Assembly (NCBI GenBank): GCA_951802425.1
Contig: OX637803.1
Span: 1,302,001-1,366,000, forward strand
Direction: 5' to 3'
Length of the DNA stretch: 64,000 nt
Origin: Clavaria fumosa
Taxonomy: Eukaryota; Basidiomycota; Agaricomycetes; Agaricales; Clavariaceae
Each line of letters starts with the position of its first letter. Position 1 is the stretch's first letter. Of this stretch, positions 54,853 through 64,000 are shown in pieces. The notes under the pieces are model-generated. The model was not told the DNA's origin and did not search any database. It worked only from the letters and a program-made list of their open reading frames with translations. Both the position numbers and the translations under genes were made by a program.

Positions 54853-57510
54853 ATGACAGGAGGAGCATCATTCTCACAACCCCCCAGACAGAGACAACCA
54901 ACACCAACCACCCAGGCATCTACCCTGCGAAATGCGAGTTTTATGTCAAAAACTCCTGAACCTCGAACCCCAATCGCTGCTCATTGCCCAGGAAACGAGT
55001 GGTTGGTTGCACTGATGAGCCAGTGGATGAAGCCACCCCACTCACATGTGCTGACTGCAAAAATAGGTGCCAAGATTCTACAGGAGCTGGTCCAAATGAG
55101 GTCCCCAATTCCCATTCATGAAACACCAGACATTGTCAAGTACATCATGAAGCCAATGCTTCAAACTGTTATAAAAGATCTACTCAATATGGGTGAAAAT
55201 TGGGTTGTGGACTCTGTCAACTACAGGCCATTCAGTACTTGCAAACCTAGCTTGACGGACATTCTTGCCAGCATCATTGAGTCCCCCTATATCATGAACT
55301 GGGATACAAACAATGCAAAGTGCTGCCTGGGTGCATTGTCCATACCAGGCTCAAGAGTTGGCATCTCCAACTGCACGCTTATGTTAAGTGATGAGATAAT
55401 GCAAGATGCTGTGGCAGTGGTACATGACTCACAGAAATCAGGGCCCATAAACTGGATGTTGACACTCTCCCCACTTGGAGCAGCGACACACCCCCACCTG
55501 GACTATCATGGGGCGACACAGATAATATTCCATATATCTGGTGAGAAACTATGGCTAATGTGGCCACCCACTCCGAAAAACCTCCAATGGTACCACAATC
55601 AATGAGATAGAATACCCACAATGAACTGGACACTGGATGGCATCCGCGAACTGGAAGGAATGACTATTCTACATGTGTCGAGTGTACAAGTCACATTCCA
55701 TATGGCCTCCACACAGTACTGTTGCTCATACCAGTGTCACACATGGGTGCTCATATTTGGTCATTGGGATCTTTCAATGAAATGGTACTGGGTCTCAATC
55801 ATGACATCAAATGGGGATTGAATCCCAAGAAATATGGGTTTTTGCCGATGGAGGGGGTGGTTGTTAGGGCCTGTCCCATCTTGATAGTAGTACCAGCGAT
55901 CGACTTGTTGGTGACCTATGCTGGAAACTCGCTAAGACCAATCAACTGTTGAGCACAGTCGAGAATGCTCGGTCCTGGAAGGTTGCAAAGACGTCTGAGA
56001 AGATGTAAGAGCGAAGAAAGACAAGTATAGAGGAGGAAGACGTCGTTGGGAAGGTCGCGAAGTCGGTAGATGAAGCGTAATGGAGGAAATTGACAAGGAG
56101 GGGGGAAATGGGTGACGCTGAGAGGGTCGCGAAGTCGACTGATGAAGCGTGAAGAAAGGAATAGACGAGGTGGGAGAAAGTGATAATGCTGAGAAGGTCG
56201 CAAGGTCAACCGACGAAGCGTAGAGAAGGAAAAAGACAAGGTAAAGAAATAGAGAATGTTGGAAGGATCGCGGTGGTCACGACAGTGTTGAGAAATGTGT
56301 TGGTGAAGGTGATGACTTTGCCAACCGACGGGTGAACCTGTAGGGTTCCAAGATCAGTACCAAGATGAATAATAGAGAATACTTAGATCGCGCGAGTTGT
56401 AGGAGTGCAGAGGGCGAGTTAGAACAGAGTAGAGTGTGTCTTGGCGATCTTGTGGTCACCAAGAGAGACAAGACCTATCAATTGCAATGGTTCCAAGCTC
56501 AAAGGGCATACTAGCCTCAAGCTTAAAACCAATGTGCATCAATATCAAGTCTAGAGTACCATAAGTACATGTGAGACCTTATATACGTATGTACAGAGAG
56601 TATAACGAAAAAGGGAAAGTACAGAGGTCACCAGGCAACAAGACTATAGTAGTATGGGGTATGTTTAGTCATAAAGTGACTAGGCGCATGTTCTACTAAG
56701 GTCGCGAGGGGTTAGGTATGCATAGGTAAGGTTGCAAAGATGACCTGTCACAGGTCGCGACCTAGTTAAATAAGTGTATACGTCGCTATAACTATGGAGG
56801 GATTCTCGGATCATAAGTAATGTAATTGTAGACGACTGAGGAGAAGAAGGGACGCATATTTGAAGTGTTCATACAGCTGACCGTTGGTGGCACGTTTGAG
56901 TGTTAAGGTCGCAAGATCATAAGAGCGATCACGTGGGTGACGCTAGTGATGCAGGTGACCTATGGGCGGGTAGTCATGTGGGTAACGCTGGTAATGCAAG
57001 TAACAGTCGTAATGCTGGTAATGTATTGGCGCTGGTAGTGGTAGTGCCAGGGGTGCCGCGCGGCAAGTCACGTGCTGGTGGAAGTAGATGCGTATCGGTG
57101 TGTCACGCATAGGATTGGTGGGTCCGGGTGAAGTATGCGCGTAGGGTGAAGTAGTAGGAAGTGTCGCGAGTACAGCATGGTGGTCGCAAGTGTCGTGTGA
57201 GCGTGGGGGAGGTTGGAGAGGCTTCCGGAAGGAGACAGTGGGTCCCGGAAGTGTGTAGAGGGACTCGTGAGGTTGTAGAGGGTCGTCGGGAAGCTCGTGG
57301 ATGTGGGTGAAGTCGGCTTGGGCAAGGAAAAATGAATGGGTCCTGACAGTGGTGCACTTGCACGAGATAGAAACAGAAATAGAGCTTTGGCAAGTGGCGA
57401 TGAAGCAGCACCCAGGCCACCCACACTGCGAAGAGATACACAAGAAAATGGTGGAGATTGAAAAACAAATCAAAGACAGAATCACAAGATTAAGCAAGAA
57501 ACTTCCCTGA
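54853..57510 (+). pseudogene. JmjC/cupin-like protein, broken by nonsense, frameshift and a solo LTR
   Basis: From ATG at 54853 the frame encodes AAHCPGNEWLVALMSQWMKP, an internal region, and a cupin-like core THPHLDYHGATQIIFHISGE followed by KLWLMWPP. The HxD pair (HLD) and the GEKLWxxxPP pattern resemble the JmjC oxygenase fold, in which HxD binds iron. A TGA at 55603 follows YHNQ, the same frame continues DRIPTMNWTLDGIRELEG, then a frame change near 55680 leads into SHIPYGLHTVLLLIPVSHMG and GLNPKKYGFLPMEGVV. There a solo LTR (55862-57348) intervenes. After one TSD the frame resumes as HLHEIETEIELWQVAMKQHP ... to a stop at 57510. The tail is predicted coiled coil. The substrate, if any, is unknown. 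Confidence 0.65.
55862..57348 (+). repeat. Family C solo LTR, TSD GTGGT
   Basis: Full-length 1487-bp copy (TGTTAGGGCCTG ... GGGTCCTGACA) with GTGGT at 55857-55861 and 57349-57353. Best reference copy of family C in the window. Confidence 0.95.
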
Positions 57511-57840
57511 CAAGGGTGAATGGCTAAAGCAAAGGATACAGCCCATTCAGTCAAATATAACCTATAGACTTGGAATACCAGATGCTCAACATCCCCGAAT
57601 CCACTTGAAACACCGGATTCCAGCGGAGATATAGGATATTCCTGAGAACAAAGGATAGCTGGACATATATCCTGCACAGTGTCTAATGCATCCAGCACAA
57701 TAGTTTATTTTCATTTGTGCAGCTGCCTGGGACAATTGTAGAATATGCTAAGTAGTGGTGAACTGAATCTGGTGAAGAATATATTTTCTGGCCACTTCAG
57801 CAGATCCAGTGGATGCATGCAGGATATTTTTCTGGCCTTC

Positions 57841-58305
57841 TCAACTGATCCAGTATTCCAAGTCTGTAAGTAATATTTGACTGAATGATGCCTCATTATC
57901 AGTCTCCTCTGTATGATCACATGAGCTCAAGCTGTCTTCTCCACAACTCCCATCATCGCTCTGATGATCTACATCCTGACTCTGATGTCTGGAGATGTCT
58001 GACATCATGGTATTGACAAAGGCTGTTGTGTGATTATCCAGGTTGTGCTCAGTGCTCTTGTCATGGCTAATCCATGTGGAGTCATAATGGTCTAATCCAT
58101 GCATATTGGCATCCAGCAGTATGACCTCCACATGGTTTTCCAATGCATGGCAGGTGTGATGTGGTAGTTTGACAGGAACTAAACAGATGTATGGGGAAGT
58201 GGCTTTGAGCCTTGGCGGACCCTGCAGCAGGCAATGTTGGTACTCTGTACGAACACTAACCAGCTGCCAACAACATAGGCAGTACTTCTTGCCTGCCTTG
58301 CCCAT
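57841..58305 (-). CDS. Hypothetical protein with Cys-rich N-terminus
   Basis: The frame from ATG at 58305 reads MGKAGKKYCLCCWQLVSVRT then EYQHCLLQGPPRLKAT, with a possible CxxC...H metal site, followed by an acidic Asp/Ser/His-rich tail. The N-terminus resembles short leader regions of multicopy Agaricomycete transposon-linked proteins, but I cannot name the family. It ends at LEYWIS; a longer spliced product is possible. Confidence 0.35.
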   Translation of the reverse strand: MGKAGKKYCLCCWQLVSVRTEYQHCLLQGPPRLKATSPYICLVPVKLPHHTCHALENHVEVILLDANMHGLDHYDSTWISHDKSTEHNLDNHTTAFVNTMMSDISRHQSQDVDHQSDDGSCGEDSLSSCDHTEETDNEASFSQILLTDLEYWIS

Positions 58306-58519
58306 ATCCCCTGCGGCACAATACTAAAAACACAAATCACAGAGACAGGGGTAACAATGTGAGATGATGATGACTAGCAAGCAAACACCATTTGTGTTGA
58401 GCACATGGAGGGCGAGAGAAAGTGCGATGGAGGAAAACCAGAAATGCAGAAAGCAACAAGCAGGAAAATGAGAGAACAGTAAAGTGAGAGAGTAAGAAAG
58501 TCATGAAGTGAGCATGGGA

Positions 58520-59316
58520 ATCCCGGCAAATGCAATACATAAATACTAAAGGCAAAGTGCAACAAGGAGCTGCCCAAATCACAAGAGAAGACGGCAGCGA
58601 AATCAAAGCGCAAGAATCAGAGATGGAGATGGCCAAGCTGAAAGGTATGTTCAAATTATTCTGTAAATCGGGAATGTAACTTACATTCAAGACATAGAAC
58701 AGCTTGCAGAGGCGATAGATGCTAGGACAAAAGCCAAAGAGGCAAGAGATGAGGCTTGGAAAGCGCAAGAGAAAGCTGAAGCTGCAAGGCAAGGGGCAGA
58801 AAAGCAACTTGCACAAGATAAGCCTGTGGCTTCAGATATGATTCCAAGGCCTAAAGCCAGGGAGATGTCTGAGGGGGCCAATAGATTGTGCAAAGCAATG
58901 GGATTAACAGATGATAAAGCCAAGTGTCTTGCAATTCAGATGAGTAATGTCTTGATCAAAGGTTTTATTCACTGCCTACTAACATTTTGGAGCAGTCAAC
59001 CATATGTGACCTTGTGCATCAAGTCCGTCTTGACCTGCAGCTCACATACCGTCTCCAACCAACCAAGGATCTTGGGGACTTATTCAAGATGGTAAGCAAA
59101 GGATGCTGTAGAAAATCATGGCTTAGATCATCTGCATAGGCACAGCACCTTCAACCCCATCTTTCAAGTTTTCAGAATGACTGGGCTACAGCTGAGCTGG
59201 TCAAACAATTTCTCAGTAATTGCAGGAAAAGTGACTCACATAAGAGACAGCTACTATCTGAGGCACCAGAGTTTGCATTTGGTCTTGATGGCATGCATAT
59301 GCCTCCCTTGTCATAG
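58520..59316 (+). CDS. Hypothetical coiled-coil protein, apparently intact, about four exons
   Basis: Exons in phase: GAAQITREDGSEIKAQESEM ... AKLKG with a GTATGT donor; DIEQLAEAIDARTKAKEARD ... EKAEAARQGAEKQLAQDKP (coiled coil) then MIPRPKAREMSEGANRLCKA ... KAKCLAIQ; STICDLVHQVRLDLQLTYRL ... DLGDLFKM with a GTAAGC donor; and NDWATAELVKQFLSNCRKSD ... GLDGMHMPPLS with stop TAG at 59314-59316. One intron (about 58950-59000, with a TACTAAC branch site) has an unclear donor. The pattern FxNDWATxEIVKQ is one I associate with a multicopy family in mushroom genomes of unknown function. No stop interrupts it, unusual for this half of the window. The start is uncertain. Confidence 0.45.
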
Positions 59317-59878
59317 CAAATTGAGCATTGAGAGAAGGATGCCTTGAGCCTTCTTTGAGACTCAAATGCAATCCAAATGGCAGGCATATTGCCTCTCTCA
59401 TTTCTCGATGATGCTTTCTCTCACAAAAAATTCTAAAAAAATGGTTGGTCGGAATAAGAAGTGAAGTGAAGACGTACTGCTGAATATTCAAAAATCAGCC
59501 CCACTGCCTTGAATTCCTTCTGAGGGCAAGAGTAGCTTGTCTTGATAATGATAAAAACAGAAAACACAAGAGCCAAGATGAGTAGAATAGTCTTGCATAG
59601 AGAGGGGCAGTGCCTCTGGCATTACTCTGCAGGTGCAATGCCAGAGGCACTGTCCCTCGCCAGTCACAGTTTAGAAGGCAACCGTTTGTCGAAAAATAGT
59701 CTGAAGGCAAAAAAAGAGAAGTTTGAGAATGGTCACATAGTGTGACCCTCTTCATGTGACTCACTGGCAGCAATTGCGACTAGCCAACCGATCATCCATT
59801 CAATTCAATATGTCTGTTCAATCTTCAACTTCTAATACTGTCTTTGGAGCCCAACTGTTGCGTAACTCAAGGTCTTTA
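59317..59878. other. Non-coding flank with a short inverted repeat
   Basis: Contains GAGGGGCAGTGCCTCTGGCAT ... ATGCCAGAGGCACTGTCCCTC at about 59600-59660, a roughly 20-bp imperfect stem. No gene recognised. Confidence 0.4.
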
Positions 59879-62048
59879 CACTCCCCCACCTATTCCAATA
59901 GGAGTCCTATAGGAGTCCTAGGAATTGATAGGAATCCCAGGAATCCGATAGGAACATTATCCCAGCCAAACTGGCATGAAATCAGCATTCCTATGTTCTT
60001 TTTCCTAGTTTATTCTGATAGGAATTTAGTGAGACCATCAGAATTTCCTAGGAATTTCCTTTCATAGGATTCCTATCAGACTTGTTTGGAATACCAAACT
60101 TCTCAGACAAACAAAGGCAAATAAAGAATGCTAAAAATAAAAACTTGAAATTGAGCAGCCCTGTGGCTAGTCCCTCAGGAACAGGTTACCAATCAGGCAT
60201 AGCTGCTTTTGGTAAGCTGCTATGACCATGGGAAAATGTTGCATAGCTTGCAAAATATGACTTTTTATACACCAAAAAATTGGCAAAAATCAGGAGATTC
60301 CAAATCTGGACACCCCACATTTGTATCTGCCTTGGTTCAGTGTCAATTTGCAAAATACACAGAAAATATTCATTTTTACACAATTCTGCAGTACTCTGGC
60401 TTGAAAATGGATAGTAGAGGATATCCACACTACCTGTGGACATATGGGAAGGGTGTGGATTAGTTTAACAACACACCCACCATCTCTGCCACCTCCCTGG
60501 AATCCATTACCAGGAATTAGGGTGTTATTGGCCTGGGAGCATGACCATTTGTCAGATTGCAAATTGCAGCCATCAGACTACATCTTATGACATCTAATAC
60601 AACCATGCAAAAGCCCATAATATTTGGTGCAGAACTACAGATTGCCCATGTCCATTTTCCCAAAGTTCTTAAAACCTCTCCCCAGACAGCCCTTTATGTC
60701 AAATCACATATTCCTGTTGTCTAAAAGCTGACAATGTATGCATGAAAACATATTCAAAGTTTGGTGAAGTTAGGCCAAGTTCTCAGGAAGATAGCTCAGA
60801 ATGTGTCTTTTGGAGGACAGTTTAACATGAAGGCAGAGACAAGGAAATGACTTGCATAACCTTGCCTTGCACTCCAACAGACACATTCTGAGCTATCTTC
60901 CTGAGAACTTGGCCTAACTTCACCAAACTTTGAATATGTTTTCATGCATACATTGTCAGCTTTTAGACAACAGGAATATGTGATTTGACATAAAGGGCTG
61001 TCTGGGGAGAGGTTTTAAGAACTTTGGGAAAATGGACATGGGCAATCTGTAGTTCTGCACCAAATATTATGGGCTTTTGCATGGTTGTATTAGATGTCAT
61101 AAGATGTAGTCTGATGGCTGCAATTTGCAATCTGACAAATGGTCATGCTCCCAGGCCAATAACACCCTAATTCCTGGTAATGGATTCCAGGGAGGTGGCA
61201 GAGATGGTGGGTGTGTTGTTAAACTAATCCACACCCTTCCCATATGTCCACAGGTAGTGTGGATATCCTCTACTATCCATTTTCAAGCCAGAGTACTGCA
61301 GAATTGTGTAAAAATGAATATTTTCTGTGTATTTTGCAAATTGACACTGAACCAAGGCAGATACAAATGTGGGGTGTCCAGATTTGGAATCTCCTGATTT
61401 TTGCCAATTTTTTGGTGTATAAAAAGTCATATTTTGCAAGCTGTGCAAAATTTTCCCATGGTCATAGCAGCTTACCAAAAGCAGCTATGCCTGATTGGTA
61501 ACCTGTTCCTGAGGGACCAGCCACAGGGCTGCTCAATTTCAAGTTTTTATTTTTAGCATTCTTTATTTGCCCTTGTTTGTTCAGTCATTCCTATTTGGCA
61601 GGAGCATCTGCAATAGGCAGGGGCAGGCATGGGAAAGGACATGTATTGTGATTTATTATTGCAAGGGCCACATTGAGATAGGAGGATCACAGCTTTCACA
61701 GAGGGCTGTATTGTAATGCCTTGCAATATGCTGACAGTCATTCTTGCAATGGCCACCTATTGCAATTACAGTAGTTTATTGCAAGGAATCTACATCATTG
61801 ACTGCAACAACAACAACAGCAACAACAACCTGTTGTACCTGTACTTGAAATTTGGGTAGGAAATTTATCAGAAATTTCATTGGAAATTTATCAGAATGTC
61901 ACTGTAACACTGATGGCCCATTCCAATCAGAATCCTATAGGATTCCAATCCATTCCTATCAGACTCTTAAGACTTTGATTCATTCCTATAGGATTCCTAG
62001 GAGTCCAATCATTCTGATCAGACTCCTATAGGAATAGGTGGGGGAGTG
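59879..62048. mobile_element. Foldback DNA element with CCTATAGGA-type arms and a long internal palindrome
   Basis: Terminal inverted repeats CACTCCCCCACCTATTCC (59879-59896) and its exact complement (62031-62048). Subterminal arms are made of degenerate AGGAGTCCTATAGGA / TTCCTAGGAATT units. Inside is a 1.48-kb near-perfect palindrome (listed separately), and on its right a stretch (about 61585-61810) shared with the element at 11474-13324. No coding sequence; no clear target duplication. Confidence 0.8.
60104..61583. repeat. 1.48-kb near-perfect palindrome (711-bp arms, 58-bp spacer)
   Basis: Left arm 60104-60814 and right arm 60873-61583 are reverse complements with very few differences, so identical open frames of 84-90 codons appear on opposite strands in both arms; these are not counted as genes. 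The innermost part holds AGGCCAAGTTCTCAGGAAGATAGC, also found inverted at 11855-11985. Transcription from either side would give a long hairpin RNA. Confidence 0.93.
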
Positions 62049-62248
62049 AAAAGTACAGCGTAACTCTGAAGTATATAAGAACTATCCTTGGCTCACTGAT
62101 ATCTTGCTCAGTCCTGGTTCACTGCAAGAGAATACAGCATGTTGGCTGGGGTGACATCAGAACACAGAAGGAGACATCACAGAGTTTTGTCTGGTGAAAT
62201 GTGTCTTCTTATTAATTTTTCCTTTGCTAATCTATAGATCAAAAGTCA

Positions 62249-62530
62249 ATGGCCAGCACATTAGATGATCTAAGCATGCAAACCAACTCTATTCTGGCAC
62301 GGCAGAATGTAACAATGGCAAAGTATTTCCTTGCACCCCTGGCCAATGTCAACGATGAGCAATGCTGGAAGAAATCTGACACCATTGGTCTCATCAGTGC
62401 TGCCCATCTGTTATTTCGCCATGCTCTCTTAGACTGTGTAGTTTTCTCAATGTCCGACAATTATGCTCCCTTTCAACTGTCCCCGCAGTCAGAATTCCCC
62501 AATGCCCCATTAAGGCTGAAAGAGGTATAG
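62249..62530 (+). CDS. Hypothetical protein, possibly one exon of a larger gene
   Basis: The frame reads STLDDLSMQTNSILARQNVT, NDEQCWKKSDTIGLISAAHL, then APFQLSPQSEFPNAPLRLKE to a stop at 62530. Composition is protein-like. No family recognised. Confidence 0.25.
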   Translation: MASTLDDLSMQTNSILARQNVTMAKYFLAPLANVNDEQCWKKSDTIGLISAAHLLFRHALLDCVVFSMSDNYAPFQLSPQSEFPNAPLRLKEV

Positions 62531-64000
62531 GGCCTTAATGTTTTCTAGAGTGGCCTGAATGCTGACTAGCCTATGCAATACAGTTCATCTCCCTGTTGAA
62601 AGATTGGGTTAAACCCATTCAGTTGGCAATCAGATTGCAAGACTCTGAAGGCCGACTTTCACAGGATTCCATGTCTTTCTTTTTGACACCCCTTCCGACA
62701 AATCCTACCTTGCAACAAGCGAAGCTTATATGCATGGTGAGGTTCCTAGGCACAGGGACAGAAAGGATGTGGAAGATCCAAATAAACACAATTTTGCAAA
62801 ACTTTGAAATGACAACATTTGCGATTTCTTGGTTTGGCTTAGTGCATATTGGTTGTGTATCTCTTATCTGAAAGCTAATATTATTGCAGAATAGTTGGGC
62901 CAATTTCTCCCAGTCTTTACAAGACTGGGTGAAGATTCTCACAGGGTGAGCAATATTTGTCCTTTGTTTCTCTCTTAGATCTAATAGCAAACTCTATCTA
63001 GAGAGGCTAACACACTAGGCCTCACCATATCACCTGATGTCATTGCAAGTTTCCAAGATCCCTGTATTAGCCTGTTGTTCAACACTGTTCAAGCACTTTT
63101 CCATTTCTGTGTTGTGATATCACTGTTGCTTGCCTTGTCTTCCCAATCATTTGATGTATCATCTGTCCAATGAAGTTATCTTGTTTCAGTGAGTGTAGCA
63201 GTTATTACCAATTGCATGGCTAACAAATTGTGTAGACTGCACTGAGCCTTGGAAATGAGAAGCTGCTTTTTTTGGCATGGACAGAGAGGGCACTCTGGTG
63301 ATCCCTGACACAAGCAAGCCTAACTGGTGAAACAATGATGGCATTCAACAGCTTCATCATTGAATTTCAAGAACTAGAAACAGAACATAAAGGTCCAGTA
63401 GTAGAAATTGATTGGTATTCTTGTTCTGGTAAGTGGTTATGAGGTGCCTGTTGCAGTGGCTAAATACAGTGTCTAGGCAAAGTTGTCCATGTCATTGCAG
63501 CTCCAGAGAGGAGAGAGAGTGAACTGTCAAGGCCTATAGGTATCATTGTAGATCTCAAGGTAGAGGTAAGTCCTTTTGGATTGTTTCCCTTTGCAAATGT
63601 GTCTCATAGTTGGATAGAAAGATGATGTCCCTGAGCTCTCATCTCTTCCTGCTCCTCAGGTAAGCTCTTCTCAAAGTCCTTAACCATTCTACTCACAATT
63701 CAACAGATTGAAGGGTGCAGTGTAGATGTAATGATGTGGGGTGCTGACCCTAGTTCTGGTCCAACGATCTACAAGCACTATGCAACCTCTGATTTGGTTT
63801 GTCTAGTATAGTTTCTTCTTCTCTTATTTATTCAGTTTATCACAGGCTTTTCAAGAATATCCAGTATTGAATGATATGGTGGAGATGGTTGAAGCACAGT
63901 ATGTGCAAGGGGTCCTGAAGCACCGCCTCCCAGCAGCCAGGTCTTGTAAATTCGAGCCAGAGGCATCGTTGATCTTTGTCACATCATGGGATGACTTCAC
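62531..64000 (+). other. Probable decayed hypothetical gene(s) running off the window
   Basis: Several plus-strand stretches look exonic, e.g. MMAFNSFIIEFQELETEHKG (about 63330) and FQEYPVLNDMVEMVEAQYVQ with LKHRLPAARSCKFEPEASLI (about 63855-63985), with GT-AG-like junctions between. I could not build a continuous gene or name a function. Confidence 0.3.

Noticed and set aside
60209..61478. Two pairs of identical 84-90-codon open frames
   Set aside because: They are the same sequence read in the two palindrome arms; no codon or domain evidence for protein.
1..64000. A defence island, viral insertion or biosynthetic cluster
   Set aside because: No polyketide synthase, peptide synthetase, P450 group, capsid or polymerase of a virus was seen; the novelty lies in the mobile elements.

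Overview
The window looks like nuclear DNA of a filamentous basidiomycete, probably an Agaricomycete (mushroom-forming fungus). Genes are split by short (about 45-90 bp) GT-AG introns. Core eukaryotic proteins (MadBub/Mad3, Pbp1/ataxin-2, Cwc15, an RNF216-type RBR ligase) have fungal-style architectures, and the rest is dominated by Ty3/gypsy chromoviruses, foldback DNA elements and decayed genes resembling multicopy mushroom families. No bacterial, organellar, tRNA, rRNA or CRISPR feature was seen.

Layout. 1-10.6 kb is a compact gene island: the N-terminal part of a spindle-checkpoint MadBub gene (minus), PBP1 (minus), CWC15 (minus), and an RBR E3 ligase (plus) that shares a 165-bp divergent promoter with CWC15. 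From 10.6 kb to the end is a repeat graveyard. 11-18.6 kb holds an LTR fragment, a TA-flanked foldback element, two decayed hypothetical genes and a mariner-like transposase remnant. 18.7-26.8 kb is a dead gypsy element (gypsy-1) whose reverse transcriptase is split by a second gypsy element (gypsy-2, TSD GGAAT). 27.8-38.4 kb is a hypothetical gene with a 9.3-kb gypsy element (family A, TSD GTCAG) sitting exactly at the 3' end of one of its introns; that element carries a nearly intact Pol, a nested TA-flanked DNA element and an antisense gene with a Zn2Cys6-like cysteine cluster. 38.4-50.3 kb is a nest of family B and C LTRs, a gag-protease element (D) and a non-autonomous LTR element (family B, TSD GGGAT) filled with CGGAG-rich repeats. 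50.3-64 kb holds decayed genes, including a JmjC-like gene broken by a solo LTR (TSD GTGGT), one apparently intact coiled-coil gene, and a 2.2-kb element with a 1.48-kb near-perfect palindrome.

How the parts relate. The gene-island genes do independent housekeeping jobs (mitotic checkpoint, RNA metabolism, splicing, ubiquitin ligation). In the repeat half the main theme is retrotransposition. Three LTR families (gypsy-2, A and B) share one striking design: a 10-11 nt sequence two bases downstream of the 5' LTR is exactly complementary to a motif inside the LTR that lies 30-43 bp downstream of a TATA box. This is the layout expected of Tf1/sushi-type self-primed reverse transcription. Families A and B also share their polypurine tract, its upstream stem-loop and a conserved block in U5, so the coding-less B elements could be mobilised by A-like proteins. 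Six insertion events can be ordered from target-site duplications, and three are further proved because a host reading frame or splice phase resumes across them.
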